In this document: piece by piece, positions 1 to 11,900 of the stretch | Numbering within the stretch: the first letter of the stretch is position 1 | How the letters are laid out: every line of letters starts with the position of its first letter | Notes under the pieces: generated by a model | The model's database searches: none | The model's input: the letters and a program-made list of their open reading frames with translations, nothing else | What the model was told of the DNA's origin: nothing | NCBI RefSeq assembly: GCF_004682015.1 | Contig: NZ_SMLM01000002.1 | Location: 372,001-436,000 of the forward strand | Reading direction: 5' to 3' | Origin: Ramlibacter henchirensis | GTDB taxonomy: Bacteria > Pseudomonadota > Gammaproteobacteria > Burkholderiales > Burkholderiaceae_C | Length of the DNA: 64,000 nt | Translations under genes and position numbers: made by a program

Positions 1-270
1 GTCGCGGCCGGAGATCTCGTGATCGAACAGCGGCACCGTGAACAGCGGCGCCGTCAGCCCGATGATCCAGGCCAGCACCATCAGCAGCCCCAGCCGCATG
101 AACATGGCCATGAACAGGCCGATACGCCGTGCCGTCTCGCGGCGCTCCGGCGGCAGCTTGTCCACCAGGATGGAGATGAACACGATGTTGTCGATCCCCA
201 GCACTAGTTCGAGCGCCGTCAGCGTGAGCAGCGCGATCCACGCCTGCGGATCGGTCAGCAGTTCCATCAT
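1..270 (-). CDS. TerC family integral membrane protein (C-terminus cut by window edge)
   Basis: The reverse strand reads from an ATG at 270 without a stop to the window edge, giving the first 90 residues. The N-terminus carries the TerC hallmark ELVLGIDNIVFIS inside a first membrane helix, followed by a basic loop (PPERRETARR) and a second hydrophobic helix. TerC/YgdQ-like proteins are multi-pass inner-membrane proteins linked to metal-ion export or tellurite resistance; the substrate of this one cannot be told. Two ATGs lie in tandem (270 and 267); a purine-rich stretch lies just upstream. It follows the AI-2E-type exporter gene by 23 bp on the same strand, so it is probably the last gene of that transcription unit. 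Confidence 0.85.
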   Translation of the reverse strand, partial: MMELLTDPQAWIALLTLTALELVLGIDNIVFISILVDKLPPERRETARRIGLFMAMFMRLGLLMVLAWIIGLTAPLFTVPLFDHEISGRD

Positions 271-293
271 CCCGTTCTTCCCCGGTTCTTCGG

Positions 294-1487
294 TCAGGTT
301 CCCAGCAGTTCGCCCACGGGCTTGAGGTGGTCCACGCGGTCGCAGACCGCCTTGATCACCATCATGATGGGAATGCCCAGCAGCAGTCCCCACACGCCCC
401 ACAGCCAGCCCCAGAACAGCACGCCGATGAACACCGACACGGCGTTCATGCGGCTGGCCTTGCTCGTGAGCCAGGGCACCAGCAGGTAGCCTTCGACCGT
501 GTTGATCAGCAGCGAGCTGCCGGCCACCATCAGGGGCAGCTCGAGCTCGCCGGCCTGCATGAACGCCACCACGCCCGCGGCCAGGGTGACCAGGATCGAC
601 CCGACGTACGGCACAAGGTTCAGGATGCCGGCGGCCACGCCCCACACGGCCGCGTGCTTGAGCCCCAGCAATGCGAAGACGGCGCCCGTCGCGACCCCGA
701 CACCCACGCTCGCGAGCAGCTGCACCAGCAGGTAGCGCTGCATCTGCACGTTGATCTCGTCCAGCGCCTGCACGGTCAGCTTCTTCTGCGTCAGGCCGGG
801 CCCGGTGATCTTCACCAGCTTGCGGCGGAACATATCGCCCGACAGGAGCAGGAAGTACGTGAGGAAGGTGACCAGCACGACCTGCCCCACCAGGCTGACG
901 AGCCCCACGGTGCCCGACCAGAGGTGCTCGCGGATGTCGAAGCGCGGTTTCTCCACCACCACCCGCTGCACGCCACGCGGCGTCTGCGGGCCCGCCTGGC
1001 CGTTGTTGTTTGCGGCTTCCGCCGCCTTTTCCAGTTCGGCCGCGGCCTTCTGCACCGGCTCCAGCGGCGTGGGCTTGCCGCTGGCGCGCTGCTGCACCTT
1101 GTCCTTCACGCGCTCGGCCGCCGCGGGGAGCGATTCGATGAGTTCATTGGCGTCGTCGGCCAGTGACCAGATCGCCGCACCGCCGCCGAACAGGATGGCC
1201 AGGATCAGCACGCCGGCGCCAAGCGAGCGCGGGATTCGCAAGTGCACCATCGCCTCCACCACCGGCGAGAGCGCGTAGTAGAAGACGAATCCGAGCATCA
1301 GGGGGATGAAGAAGGCGCTGCCCCAGCGCAGCACGGCCAGCACCGCGATGGTGGCGAGCACGACAAGCGCGAGGTTGCGGACGTCGGCCGTCCCGTGCAG
1401 CACCACGTGCGGAGGGGCCGTGGGATCGATCGCCTCGCGCGGCGGCACCGCCTCGAGGACCGTTTCGACCTGCTGCTCCTGGTTCAT
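294..1487 (-). CDS. AI-2E family transporter (UPF0118 membrane exporter)
   Basis: This 397-residue protein has the layout of the AI-2E/YdiK/PerM exporter family: an N-terminal hydrophobic block (about residues 38-105), a soluble stretch, and a C-terminal block of helices (about 195-385). Family-like features are the ILNLVPYVGSI segment and the C-terminal LLLGIPIMMVIK helix. The soluble insert around residues 110-190 is long and Ala/Glu/Gln-rich. Family members export small molecules or act as ion antiporters; the substrate here is unknown. It starts 39 bp after the LytTR regulator stop on the same strand, so it probably belongs to the kinase-regulator unit upstream. Confidence 0.85.
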   Translation of the reverse strand: MNQEQQVETVLEAVPPREAIDPTAPPHVVLHGTADVRNLALVVLATIAVLAVLRWGSAFFIPLMLGFVFYYALSPVVEAMVHLRIPRSLGAGVLILAILFGGGAAIWSLADDANELIESLPAAAERVKDKVQQRASGKPTPLEPVQKAAAELEKAAEAANNNGQAGPQTPRGVQRVVVEKPRFDIREHLWSGTVGLVSLVGQVVLVTFLTYFLLLSGDMFRRKLVKITGPGLTQKKLTVQALDEINVQMQRYLLVQLLASVGVGVATGAVFALLGLKHAAVWGVAAGILNLVPYVGSILVTLAAGVVAFMQAGELELPLMVAGSSLLINTVEGYLLVPWLTSKASRMNAVSVFIGVLFWGWLWGVWGLLLGIPIMMVIKAVCDRVDHLKPVGELLGT

Positions 1488-1526
1488 GGGGACAATGCCT
1501 CGCCGTTCCGAGCCCCCATGCCCTCC

Positions 1527-2270
1527 CTACCGCGTCAGCGCGTCCCGCACCGCCGTGAGCTGCCGCCGCGACACCGCCAGCAGCTCATCGATGCCGTTGA
1601 GCCGCACCGCCCAGCCTTCGCCCTCTTCGGGGTCGTCGTGCTTTTCGAGCGCCCGCACCGCCCGCCTGGCCACCAGCGCGTTGCGATGGATGCGCAGGAA
1701 CTGCGTTGCGTGGCGCTCCTCGAGATCGCTGAGCGAGGCGTCAAGGATATAGCTTCTGCCTGCCGTGCGGACGGTGATGTACTTCAGTTCGGCCTTGAAA
1801 TAGAGAACCTCCGACAGCGGAACGCGCTCCGTCCTACCCCGGTCCTGGATCACCAGCGTCTGCTCGCCGTCGCCGGTCGCCGCGCGGCGGGCGGCGAGCA
1901 GCCGCTCCACCTTCTGCAAGGCGAGCTGCAGGCGGTCGAGACGCACCGGCTTGGTCAGGTAGTCGACCGCTTCCAGGTCGAACGCGGCGACCGCGTGTTC
2001 CGAATGCGCGGTGACGAAGACGATGGCCGGCTCCAGCGACGTGCCGCGAAGCGCCTGCGCGAGGGCCAGCCCATCCGCGCCGGGCATGCGCACGTCCAGC
2101 AGCACCGCATCGAAGCTGCCTCGGCGCAGGGCCTCCATGGCCTCCGTCGCGTTGGCCGCCTCGCCCGCCACCACCGCTGCCGGCGAGCGGCAGTCGCCCA
2201 GCAAGGTCCGAAGGCGCGATCGCGCCAGCGCTTCGTCGTCGACAACCAGAACCCGCAGCCCCTCAATCAT
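1527..2270 (-). CDS. LytTR-type response regulator (AlgR/LytR family)
   Basis: The 247-residue protein has an N-terminal receiver domain (acidic pocket D11/D12, phospho-acceptor D59 in VLLDVRMPG, conserved K107 in DYLTKP) and a C-terminal LytTR DNA-binding domain from about residue 148. It is the cognate output of the histidine kinase directly upstream: the kinase stop and this ATG are 16 bp apart with a GGAGG seven bases before the ATG. Members bind direct repeats upstream of target promoters. Targets are unknown; the AI-2E and TerC genes downstream are the obvious candidates for co-regulation or co-transcription. Confidence 0.9.
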   Translation of the reverse strand: MIEGLRVLVVDDEALARSRLRTLLGDCRSPAAVVAGEAANATEAMEALRRGSFDAVLLDVRMPGADGLALAQALRGTSLEPAIVFVTAHSEHAVAAFDLEAVDYLTKPVRLDRLQLALQKVERLLAARRAATGDGEQTLVIQDRGRTERVPLSEVLYFKAELKYITVRTAGRSYILDASLSDLEERHATQFLRIHRNALVARRAVRALEKHDDPEEGEGWAVRLNGIDELLAVSRRQLTAVRDALTR

Positions 2271-2286
2271 CTGAATACCTCCGCGC

Positions 2287-3327
2287 TCATCCCGGAACCT
2301 CCATCCTGACCTGGTAGATGCCGTCCTTCAGCACCGTGCGGAACTGCGCCTCAAGGTCGTGCAGGAGGCGAAGGCGGTCGCGCACGTTGTCCTGCGCCAC
2401 GCCGTGCCCCGGCCGGCCCTGGCCCGCCGGCACCGTGTTGGTGACCTTGATGACGACGGTGCCGGCACGGCGCTGCGTGCTGATCTTGACTTCCGCGCCG
2501 TTCGCGCTGGGCTCGACACCGTGCTTGACCGCGTTCTCCACCAGCGGCTGCAGGAACAGGGGCGGCACCTTGGCCGACCCGGCGGCCGGATCGATCGACC
2601 ACTCGACGCGCAGGCGGTCGCCGAAGCGGACCTCCTCGATGGCGAGATAGCGGCGCGCGAGCGCCACCTCCTCCTTGAGCGTGACCGCCTCGCCCTGCTC
2701 CGTGAGCGCATGGCGGAACAAATCGCTCAGGTCTTCCAGGATCGTCTCGGCGCGAGCCGGGTCCTCGCGTACCAGCGCGATGGCGCTGTTCAAGGTGTTG
2801 AACAGGAAATGCGGCTGGATGCGCGCCTGCAGTTCAGACAGCCGCGCCGCCGTCTGGGCCGGCATGCGGCCCTTGGCGCGCAGCACCAGGGCCACCATCA
2901 GCGCGCTGGCCAGGAGCGCCCCCGAGAACGCGCAAGCGACCCAGGGCACCGAGCCCTGGATCGTCACCATCGCGACCTGTCCGCAGCCGAACACGCCGGC
3001 GAGAGCCCCCAGCGCGATCCCGAACACGTGCTGCCCCCAGGCGGGCAGGCGGGCCAGCAGCCGCTTGAGGCTGCACGCGACCACCAGCCAGGCCAGCGTG
3101 GCGGGCAGCGCGGCGCCGCTCAGGATGCCCACGCGCACCAGCCATTCGCGGGTGTCGGCCGCGCCGAACATCGCGCCCACCCCCACCACGGACTCGACGA
3201 ACAGCACGGCGCGCAGCACCACGCCGACCTGGCAGGCGTCGAACAGCAGCACCTGGCGGCGCGCGGCCGCGACCCGCCGCGGGTCCGGCAGGTCCGAGAA
3301 GGCCGATAAAATTTGCGAGTCTTTCAT
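2287..3327 (-). CDS. LytS/AlgZ-type sensor histidine kinase (His_kinase family)
   Basis: The 346-residue kinase starts at the ATG at 3327; an open frame continues upstream only because it runs antisense through argH. Four hydrophobic segments (about residues 28-55, 65-90, 98-123, 128-150) form the membrane sensor. They are followed by the His_kinase motif QARIQPHFLFNTLNS with phospho-acceptor H173 and an HATPase with LVENAVKHGV as N-box. It has no large extracytoplasmic domain, so it probably senses a membrane-associated signal. It is divergent from argH (87 bp between starts) and forms an operon with the LytTR regulator. Confidence 0.9.
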   Translation of the reverse strand: MKDSQILSAFSDLPDPRRVAAARRQVLLFDACQVGVVLRAVLFVESVVGVGAMFGAADTREWLVRVGILSGAALPATLAWLVVACSLKRLLARLPAWGQHVFGIALGALAGVFGCGQVAMVTIQGSVPWVACAFSGALLASALMVALVLRAKGRMPAQTAARLSELQARIQPHFLFNTLNSAIALVREDPARAETILEDLSDLFRHALTEQGEAVTLKEEVALARRYLAIEEVRFGDRLRVEWSIDPAAGSAKVPPLFLQPLVENAVKHGVEPSANGAEVKISTQRRAGTVVIKVTNTVPAGQGRPGHGVAQDNVRDRLRLLHDLEAQFRTVLKDGIYQVRMEVPG

Positions 3328-3414
3328 CGTGAGGCGGGCTGGAGCCCAAATTATTGGTGAATTGCCGAGCCAGAAGCTGCTTCCGTGCTCGCCCACCACC
3401 CGCGCGGCCCCCGT

Positions 3415-4806
<1,392 letters not shown>

Positions 4807-4827
4807 CCGGGCCTCCGAAGCAACAAG

Positions 4828-4852
4828 AGCCCGCACTCGCGGGCTTTTTTTT
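4828..4852 (+). terminator. Rho-independent terminator of argH
   Basis: A perfect 7-bp stem (AGCCCGC / GCGGGCT) with a 4-nt loop is followed by a run of eight T, 22 bp after the argH stop. Confidence 0.92.
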
Positions 4853-4999
4853 CGGCCGCCGGAGGCGGGCTACGCCGCAGGCAGTCACCCGGATGCGTCC
4901 CGCCGGATGACAAAAATTCTGGACGCATCAAAGAACTTTCAAACTACTTCCCTGCGGTCGCATTAAAACTTTCGTCACTCGCACTTCGAGGAGATGAGG

Positions 5000-6325
5000 A
5001 TGGAAGTAACAGATGCCGGACTGGTCATGACTGGCGCCAGTCCAGAGGCCGTGTCGTTTTACGAGGCGGCCGGCCACCAGTTCAGGTGCTACATCGGCGA
5101 CCCCGTCGCCAGCATCGACAAGGCGCTGGAGCTCAGCCCCGGCATGCCGATGGGCCACGCGCTCAAGGGCTGGCTGCACCTGCTGGGCACCGAGCCTTCG
5201 GGGATCCCCGTGGCCCGGGAATGCCTCCGGTCAGCCCGCAAGCTGAAGGCGACCGAGCGGGAGCGCCGTCACCTGAGGGCCATCGAACTGGTGACGCAAG
5301 GCCAGTGGAGGGCCGCCGGCCGGGTTCTCGAAGAACTGACCGCCGAACACCCGACCGATGGCCTGGCGCTGCAGGCCGGTCACCTGATCGATTTCTACGT
5401 GGGTGACTCGCGCATGTTGCGCGACCGGGTGGCCCGGGCGCTCCCCGCCTGGTCCGCAGGCCGATCGGGCTACCACGCCGTGCTCGGCATGTATGCGTTC
5501 GGCCTCGAGGAAACGGGCGACTACGGGCAGGCGGAGCGGTATGGCCGCCAGGCCGTGGAACTGCAGCCGCGGGACGCGTGGGCCTGGCATTCCGTGGCCC
5601 ACGTCATGGAGATGCAGGTCAGGACCGAGGAGGGCATCGGGTGGCTGCGCGGCGGCATCGAGGCGTGGTCGAAGGAGAACATGTTCTCGGTGCACAACTG
5701 GTGGCACCTCGCCCTGTACCACCTAGAACAGGGCGACACGGAAGAGGCGCTGCGCCTGTTCGACGGGCCGATCTTCGGTTCCCGGTCGCAAGTGATCCTG
5801 GATCTCGTGGACGCGTCGGCCCTCCTGTGGCGGCTGCGGCTGCTCGGGGTGGACGTCGGCAACAGATGGGATCTCGTCGCGGACAAGTGGCTGGCGGCGG
5901 GTCCCGTCGCCGACTACGCCTTCAATGCATGGCACGCGATGATGGCCTTCGTCGGCGCCGGCCGGGAGCGCGCCCAGCGCGAGACGCTGAACTCGCTCAA
6001 GGCCGCCAGCCTGAACGGCGGCGACGCGGCGCTCTTCGCGAAGGAGTGCGGTCTCGATGCCGCACATGCCGTCCTCGCATTCGGCTCCGGCCGCTTTTCG
6101 GACACGGTGGACCTGCTGCGTCCCTTGCGCCACTACGCGCACCGGTTCGGCGGCAGCCATGCCCAGCGCGACCTGATCGACCTGACCCTGATCGAAGCCG
6201 CGATCCGGTCGGGACAGGACTCCATCGCTTCCGCGCTCGTCGCCGAACGGGCCTCAAGGCGGCCGCACAGCCCCGCCGTGAGAAGGCTTTCCACCCGCGT
6301 GGCCCCGGTCCGCGCAAACCCCTGA
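5000..6325 (+). CDS. Tetratricopeptide-repeat protein, TTC38-like
   Basis: The 441-residue soluble protein is built of helical TPR-like repeats without signal peptide or membrane segment. The segments AWAWHSVAHVMEMQ and NWWHLALYHLEQGD are characteristic of the TTC38 family, whose biochemical function is not established. The ATG at 5000 is preferred over the one at 4994 because GAGGAG at 4988-4993 then has a 6-base spacing. A LuxR-type response regulator follows 10 bp downstream on the same strand, so the two are probably co-transcribed. TPR folds suggest a protein-binding role; no partner can be named from the sequence. Confidence 0.8.
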   Translation: MEVTDAGLVMTGASPEAVSFYEAAGHQFRCYIGDPVASIDKALELSPGMPMGHALKGWLHLLGTEPSGIPVARECLRSARKLKATERERRHLRAIELVTQGQWRAAGRVLEELTAEHPTDGLALQAGHLIDFYVGDSRMLRDRVARALPAWSAGRSGYHAVLGMYAFGLEETGDYGQAERYGRQAVELQPRDAWAWHSVAHVMEMQVRTEEGIGWLRGGIEAWSKENMFSVHNWWHLALYHLEQGDTEEALRLFDGPIFGSRSQVILDLVDASALLWRLRLLGVDVGNRWDLVADKWLAAGPVADYAFNAWHAMMAFVGAGRERAQRETLNSLKAASLNGGDAALFAKECGLDAAHAVLAFGSGRFSDTVDLLRPLRHYAHRFGGSHAQRDLIDLTLIEAAIRSGQDSIASALVAERASRRPHSPAVRRLSTRVAPVRANP

Positions 6326-6335
6326 GGGCACTGCC

Positions 6336-7019
6336 ATGTTGACGCAATCCAGACCTTTCGATGCCGAGCTCCCCCGCTTCGACCCACCTGGAGTGAAGGA
6401 AGCCGGACCCCGCCGCATCCTGCTGGTGGACGACCACGCCCTCGTGCGCATGTCGGTCGTGAACGTTTGCGCTTCCGCCTTCAAGGACGTCGAAGTGCTG
6501 GAGGCCACGTCGCTCGCCGCGGCGCTGGCGCTCTACGAGCGATTCGAAGGGTCGATCCAGCTCGTGCTGCTGGACCTGAACCTGCCCGACAGCAAGGGCT
6601 TCGCTTCCCTGCTGACGCTCAAGCGCCGGTTTCCGCGCAGCCGCATCCTGGTGCTCTCGGGTGCCTTCGACGATGCGGTCGCGGCGGAAGCCTGCGTGCT
6701 CGGCGCGGAGAAGTTCCTGCACAAGGGCGCCGACCGGGCCCTGCTCGCCGCCACCCTGTCGGACCTTCTGGAGCCGATGTTCCAGGCGCGCAGGGACGCC
6801 GCAGCGGCGAGCGCGTCCACGCGCCGCTCGCCATCGGCGGCGAACACGCTCTCGCCGCGCGAGATCGAGATCCTCGACCTCGTGCTGCAGGGCAAGACGA
6901 ACCAGGAGATCGTGGTTGCCACCGGGTTGAAGCTCGGGACGGTGAAGAACTACATCTCCGGCCTGTTCGTCGTCTTCGGCGTCCCCTCACGGTCCAAGCT
7001 GGTGAGCCTGTTCGTCTGA
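6336..7019 (+). CDS. LuxR/NarL-type response regulator
   Basis: The 227-residue protein has a receiver domain (D32/D33, phospho-acceptor D80 in LVLLDLNLPD, K130) and a C-terminal LuxR helix-turn-helix (about 168-227; LSPREIEILDLVLQGKTNQE). About 25 extra residues precede the receiver. No histidine kinase is adjacent, so it is an orphan here; the upstream TPR protein is its likely operon partner. Its last 33 bases overlap the end of the convergent recD gene. Confidence 0.9.
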   Translation: MLTQSRPFDAELPRFDPPGVKEAGPRRILLVDDHALVRMSVVNVCASAFKDVEVLEATSLAAALALYERFEGSIQLVLLDLNLPDSKGFASLLTLKRRFPRSRILVLSGAFDDAVAAEACVLGAEKFLHKGADRALLAATLSDLLEPMFQARRDAAAASASTRRSPSAANTLSPREIEILDLVLQGKTNQEIVVATGLKLGTVKNYISGLFVVFGVPSRSKLVSLFV

Positions 7020-8990
7020 GCGCAGCAGCAGGCCGCCGCTGCGCCGCGTCGGCCGCTGCACCGCCACTTCCAGCAACCCCGCCGATCCGGCCACGGTGAA
7101 CCACCGTCTTGCCCGCGTGATGCCCGTGTAGACCAGCTCGCGCGTGAGCACGCGCGAATCCCGCTCCGGCAGGAGCAGCGCCACATGCTCGAACTCCGAT
7201 CCCTGCGACTTGTGGACGGTCATCGCGAAGACCGTCTCCACCGACTGCAGCCGGCTGGGCAGAACCCAGCGCACGCGCCCTTCGCCCGAGGGGAACGCCA
7301 CGCGCAACACTCCCCGCTCGTCCGGCCCCGGTAGTTCCAGCGTCACGCCCACGTCGCCGTTCATGAGGCCAAGTGAATAGTCGTTGGCCGTGACCATCAC
7401 CGGCCGCCCGCAATACCAGCCCTGCGAAGCCGGCAGCAGTCCTTCGCGATGGAGCAGCTGCGCGACGCGCTCGTTCATCCGCTCGACGCCATGGGGGCCG
7501 CGCCGCACCGCGCACAGCAGCTGGAAGCGCGAGTAGGCGGCCAGCACGTTCGCCGCCCAGGCCTCGAACGCCTCGGGACCCGCCTCCGCGGCAGGCCGCT
7601 GCGCTTGCACGACCTCCAGGTAATGCCGCAATCCCACCCGCCCGTCCGGTTCGCCGCCATCGAGCACCAGCGGCCGCAGCGCCGCGTCGGTCGCCAACTC
7701 GCGCCAGGCGACGCCTTCGCGGCCCTGCTCGCGCAGCCGCCGCACCTGGGCCACGTCGCCGGCGTTCACCGCATCGGCCAGCTGCCCGATGCCGCTCTTC
7801 GAGTCGAAGCGATGGCTTCGCCGCAGCATCACCACCGCTTGGTCGAGCGGCTCGCCGTTCTTGTCGACCAGCGCAGGCGGCACGACTTCCCCGGTGGCGT
7901 CCAGAACCCAGCGCGCCGTCTCCGGCAGGAAGTGCCCGCCATCGGCGCGCCGGCACAGCTCGCCCAGCAGGCCGCCGGCTTCGACGGAAGCGAGCTGGTC
8001 CTTGTCGCCGAGCAGGATCAGCCGCGCGCGCGGCGGCAGCGCGGCGACCAACGCCGCCATCGCCTCGAGTCCGACCATGGACGCCTCGTCCAGCACCAGC
8101 ACGTCCAGCGGCAGCGGGTTGTGCTCGTCGTGCCGGAAGCCGCGCCGCATCGGCGAGCTGCCGAGCAGACGGTGCACGGTCTCGACCTGCGACGGAATCG
8201 CGGCTCGCATGAGTTCAGGCGAGCCGAGCTGCGCCAGCGGCAGCGCATCCACGGCACGCGAGATGGAATCGTTCAGCCGCGCAGCCGCCTTGCCCGTGGG
8301 CGCGGCCAGCCGGATGCGCAGGCGCCGCGCACCGCCATCGGCGCCCCGGGCTGCGATGTGCTGCAGCAGCGCTAACAGCTTGACCACGGTGGTGGTCTTG
8401 CCCGTGCCGGGCCCGCCGGTGACCACCGCGAAGCGCGAGCGCGTCGCCAATGCGCAGGCCACCTTCTGCCAGTCGGGGCCCTCGCCGCTGCCGGGGAACA
8501 GAAGATCGAGCGCTCCGCGCAGCCGCGGCGGCGACGCAGCGCCGTCGTCGGACACGAGCCGCGCCTGCAACGCCTTCCGCACGGACTGCTCGTGCTGCCA
8601 GTAACGCCGCAGGTACAGCCGCGTGCCGGCCAGCACCAGCGGCGTGGCGCCCTCGCCGGCGGCGACCAGGTGCTGCTGCGTCAGAACCGCGCGCCACTCG
8701 CGCAACGAGGTGGAACCAACTTCGCGCAGCAGCCCTTGCGCTGGCTCGAGCGTGTCCACCTCGTCGTCGGGCGGCAGCGCCAGGGTCTCGCCCGCATCCG
8801 AGGCCAATGCCGCCAGATCGAGGCAGACGTGGCCGCGGCCGAGCTGGTGGCTGGCCAGAGCCGCCGCGAGCAGGAGCCGCCCGGGCGCGTCCGGAGCTTC
8901 AGCGGCGATGAACGCGGCGAACGCGTAATCGACTTCGCGTAGCCAGCCTGCATCCACCCAGGCGCGCAGCGCTTCGAGCACGTCGCTCAT
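6987..8990 (-). CDS. recD: Exodeoxyribonuclease V alpha subunit (RecD helicase)
   Basis: The 667-residue protein is the fast 5'-3' helicase subunit of RecBCD, which resects double-strand ends and loads RecA at Chi. It has a Walker A motif (GGPGTGKTTTVVKLL, about residue 190), a Walker B region (VLVLDEASMVGLE) and the C-terminal superfamily-1 motif FAMTVHKSQGSEF. The ATG overlaps the recB stop as ATGA (8990-8987), indicating translational coupling. The 3' end overlaps the convergent LuxR-regulator gene by 33 bp. Confidence 0.96.
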   Translation of the reverse strand: MSDVLEALRAWVDAGWLREVDYAFAAFIAAEAPDAPGRLLLAAALASHQLGRGHVCLDLAALASDAGETLALPPDDEVDTLEPAQGLLREVGSTSLREWRAVLTQQHLVAAGEGATPLVLAGTRLYLRRYWQHEQSVRKALQARLVSDDGAASPPRLRGALDLLFPGSGEGPDWQKVACALATRSRFAVVTGGPGTGKTTTVVKLLALLQHIAARGADGGARRLRIRLAAPTGKAAARLNDSISRAVDALPLAQLGSPELMRAAIPSQVETVHRLLGSSPMRRGFRHDEHNPLPLDVLVLDEASMVGLEAMAALVAALPPRARLILLGDKDQLASVEAGGLLGELCRRADGGHFLPETARWVLDATGEVVPPALVDKNGEPLDQAVVMLRRSHRFDSKSGIGQLADAVNAGDVAQVRRLREQGREGVAWRELATDAALRPLVLDGGEPDGRVGLRHYLEVVQAQRPAAEAGPEAFEAWAANVLAAYSRFQLLCAVRRGPHGVERMNERVAQLLHREGLLPASQGWYCGRPVMVTANDYSLGLMNGDVGVTLELPGPDERGVLRVAFPSGEGRVRWVLPSRLQSVETVFAMTVHKSQGSEFEHVALLLPERDSRVLTRELVYTGITRARRWFTVAGSAGLLEVAVQRPTRRSGGLLLRSDEQAHQLGP

Positions 8991-11900
8991 GCGGCCTCCG
9001 CAGCGTGCCCGGCGAACAGCCGGTCCATGGCTTCGATCAGCTCGCGCGGCGGCCGCTCCATGTGCAGCCCCTGCCCTGCCCCCGCATGGCCGCGAAGGAA
9101 CAGGTACACCGCGCCGCCCACGTGGCGGTCGTAGTCGTAGTCCGGCAGCCTCGAGCGCAGCAGCCGGTGCAGCGCGAACAGGTACAGCGCGTACTGCAGC
9201 TCGTAGCGCTTGCCGAGCACCTCGTCCCGCATCGCACGAGGCGTGTACGCGGCGTCATTCGGCCCGAGCCAGTTCGACTTGTAGTCGGCGACGTAGTAGC
9301 GCCCCTCGTGTTCGAACACCAGGTCGATGAAGCCTTTGAGCATTCCGTTGAGCTGTTGCGGCGCGACCGGAGGCCGCGCCAGCCCACCGAGCGTGTGCCG
9401 GGTCACCAGCGCATCGAGGGCCGCGACGTTCACGCCGGACGCGCCGATCCAGAACTCCATCTCGACCTGGTAGGCGCGAAGCGCTGCCGGGGCGACCGGC
9501 ATGCTGCCGGGCGCCAGCGGAAAAAGGTCCAGCGGCGTGCGCAACCACGCGGCCAGCCAATCGCGCAGCGTGGCCTCGTGCACGGACCAGGGCGCCGGGC
9601 GGCAGCGGCGCGCAAGCTGCGCCTGCAATCCCTGGGGCGCCGCCGCCACGGACTCGAAGCGCTCGCGCCCGGCCCACTCGAGCAGCCCATGCAGGAACGT
9701 TCCGGCCGCCGCGCCGCGCGGGAACGCATGCAGGCTTCCGGCGTCTGCACCACCTGCATTCGCAGCCGGCGCAGCCTCCTCGCCCTCTTCTTCCAGGTAG
9801 TTCGCCTCTTCCGGCGTCTGCGGAGCCGCCGTGTTGGCGGACCCGGCCAGCAGCCGTGAATAACTGGAGATCCACCAGCGCTCACGCTGCGCCTTCGCAT
9901 GCAGCTCTTCGCCGGGCACGAGCGGCGGCCGGGTGGCAGCGGCATAGCTTTCATCCGATTCGAGCTGCGGAGTGGCAACAGCGACGGCATCGCAGCCGGC
10001 GAACGCGTTCTCCAGCAGCGGGCGCAACTGTCCCGGCGCCACTTCGCGGCCCTCGCCGAGCAGCCATCCGATGGCGGTGTTCGCCCAGGCCTCGGCGGGC
10101 GCCAGCCCGATCCAGGTGGCATGCCGCGCCCGCGTCATCGCGACGTACAGCTTGCGCAGGTCCTCGCCCAGACGTTCCAGATCGGCGCGCTGCACGGCCT
10201 GTGCATCGGGCGCGAGTTCGAGCCGCACGGCGCCGTACTCGTCGTGCCAGCGCAGCGGCGGCGAGTTCCCCTCCTCGCGCCGGCACGCGACGGCGAACGG
10301 CAGGAACACCAGCGGGTACTCAAGCCCCTTGGACTTGTGCACCGTCACCACCTTGAGCAGGTCGGCGTCGCTTTCCAGTCGCAGCTGGCGCTCCTCGGCC
10401 GTGACGAGGTCGTCCTCCCGCTGCTCGGCGAGCCAGCGCACCAGCGCATGCTCGCCCTGCAGCAGCGTGCTCGCGTGCTGCAGCAGTTCCGACAGGTGCA
10501 GCACGTCGGTGAGCTGGCGCTCGTCGTCCTGCGCCAGCAATCGTGCGGGCACGCCGAAGTCGTGCAGCAGGCGGCGCAGCATCGGCAGCACGCCCTGGCG
10601 CCGCCACTGGCGCCGGTACTCGTGGAACTGCTGGAGCCGTTCCTCCCAGTGCAGCTCGTCCTGGTTCAGGCGCTCCAGCGCGGCCCAGTCCAGCGCCAGC
10701 AGCCGCGTGCCCAGCGCGGCGCGCAGCCGGCGCGGATCGTCGGGCTCCGCGCAGGCCTGCAGCAGACGCTGCAGCTCGCCGGCCGAGGCCGTGCGGAACA
10801 CCGTGTCGCTCTCCGACAGGTAGACGCTGCGCACGCCGCGTGAGCGAAGTGCATGCCGCACGCAGGCCGCTTCGATGCGATTGTTCACCAGCACCGCGAT
10901 GTCGCGAGGACGCAGCGGCTGCGGCGCACCATGCTGATCCACGAAACCTGCCTGGCCGCCCTGCTTCGCGAGGTTCAGCAGCCGCACGATCTCGCCCGCG
11001 CAGGCGCCGGCCATCGCTTCGCGGTACTCGCTGGCCTTCGGTGCGCGGCCCCCAGGATCGTGGCACCACGCAGTGAGCGCCGGGGCGTCCGCACCCTGGA
11101 CCTGCCAGCGCTCCTTGCGTCCGCGGGCGCCGACCGGAAGGAACGGCAGCGGATCCTGCGACGCATCCCGGAACAGGAAGGCGCCCGGCCCGGCGCGCCG
11201 CTCGGCAAGTCCAAAGAGGTGGTTCACCGCATCGACCATCTCCTGCGACGAGCGATGGTTGGTGCCCAGCGTGAACAGCCGTCCCGCCATGTCGCGCCGC
11301 GCGGCCAGGTAGGTGTAGATGTCGGCGCCGCGGAAGGCGTAGATCGCCTGCTTGGGGTCGCCGATCAGCACCATCGACGCATCGGGCGTGTCGCCGTAGA
11401 TGCGCCGGAAGATGCCGTACTGCACCGGGTCCGTGTCCTGGAACTCGTCCACCAGTGCGACCGGGAACTGCCGGCGGATCAGCGCCGCGAGCCGCTCGCC
11501 GTTGGCCGGGTCGTGCAGCGCACGATGCAGCTGCGTGAGCAGGTCGTCGAAGCCCATCTCGGCGCGCCGCCGCTGCTCCTTCGCGAGCCGGCCCGCGACC
11601 CACCTGGCCGCGTGGGTCAGCACGCGATCCCGGCCATCGGGCAGCGAGCGCAGTTCGGCCGGGAGTGCTTCGATGGCCGCGAGGCCGGGGTGGTCGAAAG
11701 GCGTGCCGCTTTTCCACGCGTCGGCCAGGCCACGGGGTGTCAGCCGCCCCCAGACTTTCTTGTCTTCGGCGACCGGCCACAAATCTTCGTTTCGCGCCCA
11801 GGCCGCGAACCTGTCGAGCCACTCATTGAAATACCGCGGCTGGAGCTTCTTGCCGTCCACCTGCCTGGCCGCGCAAGCCCGCTCGAGGAGCCCGCGCAGT

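Noticed and set aside
1831-1837. GTCCTAC copies inside coding regions (also at 32130-32136)
   Set aside because: They lie within the LytTR and kinase genes, not upstream of a start; taken as chance occurrences and used as a caution for the motif.
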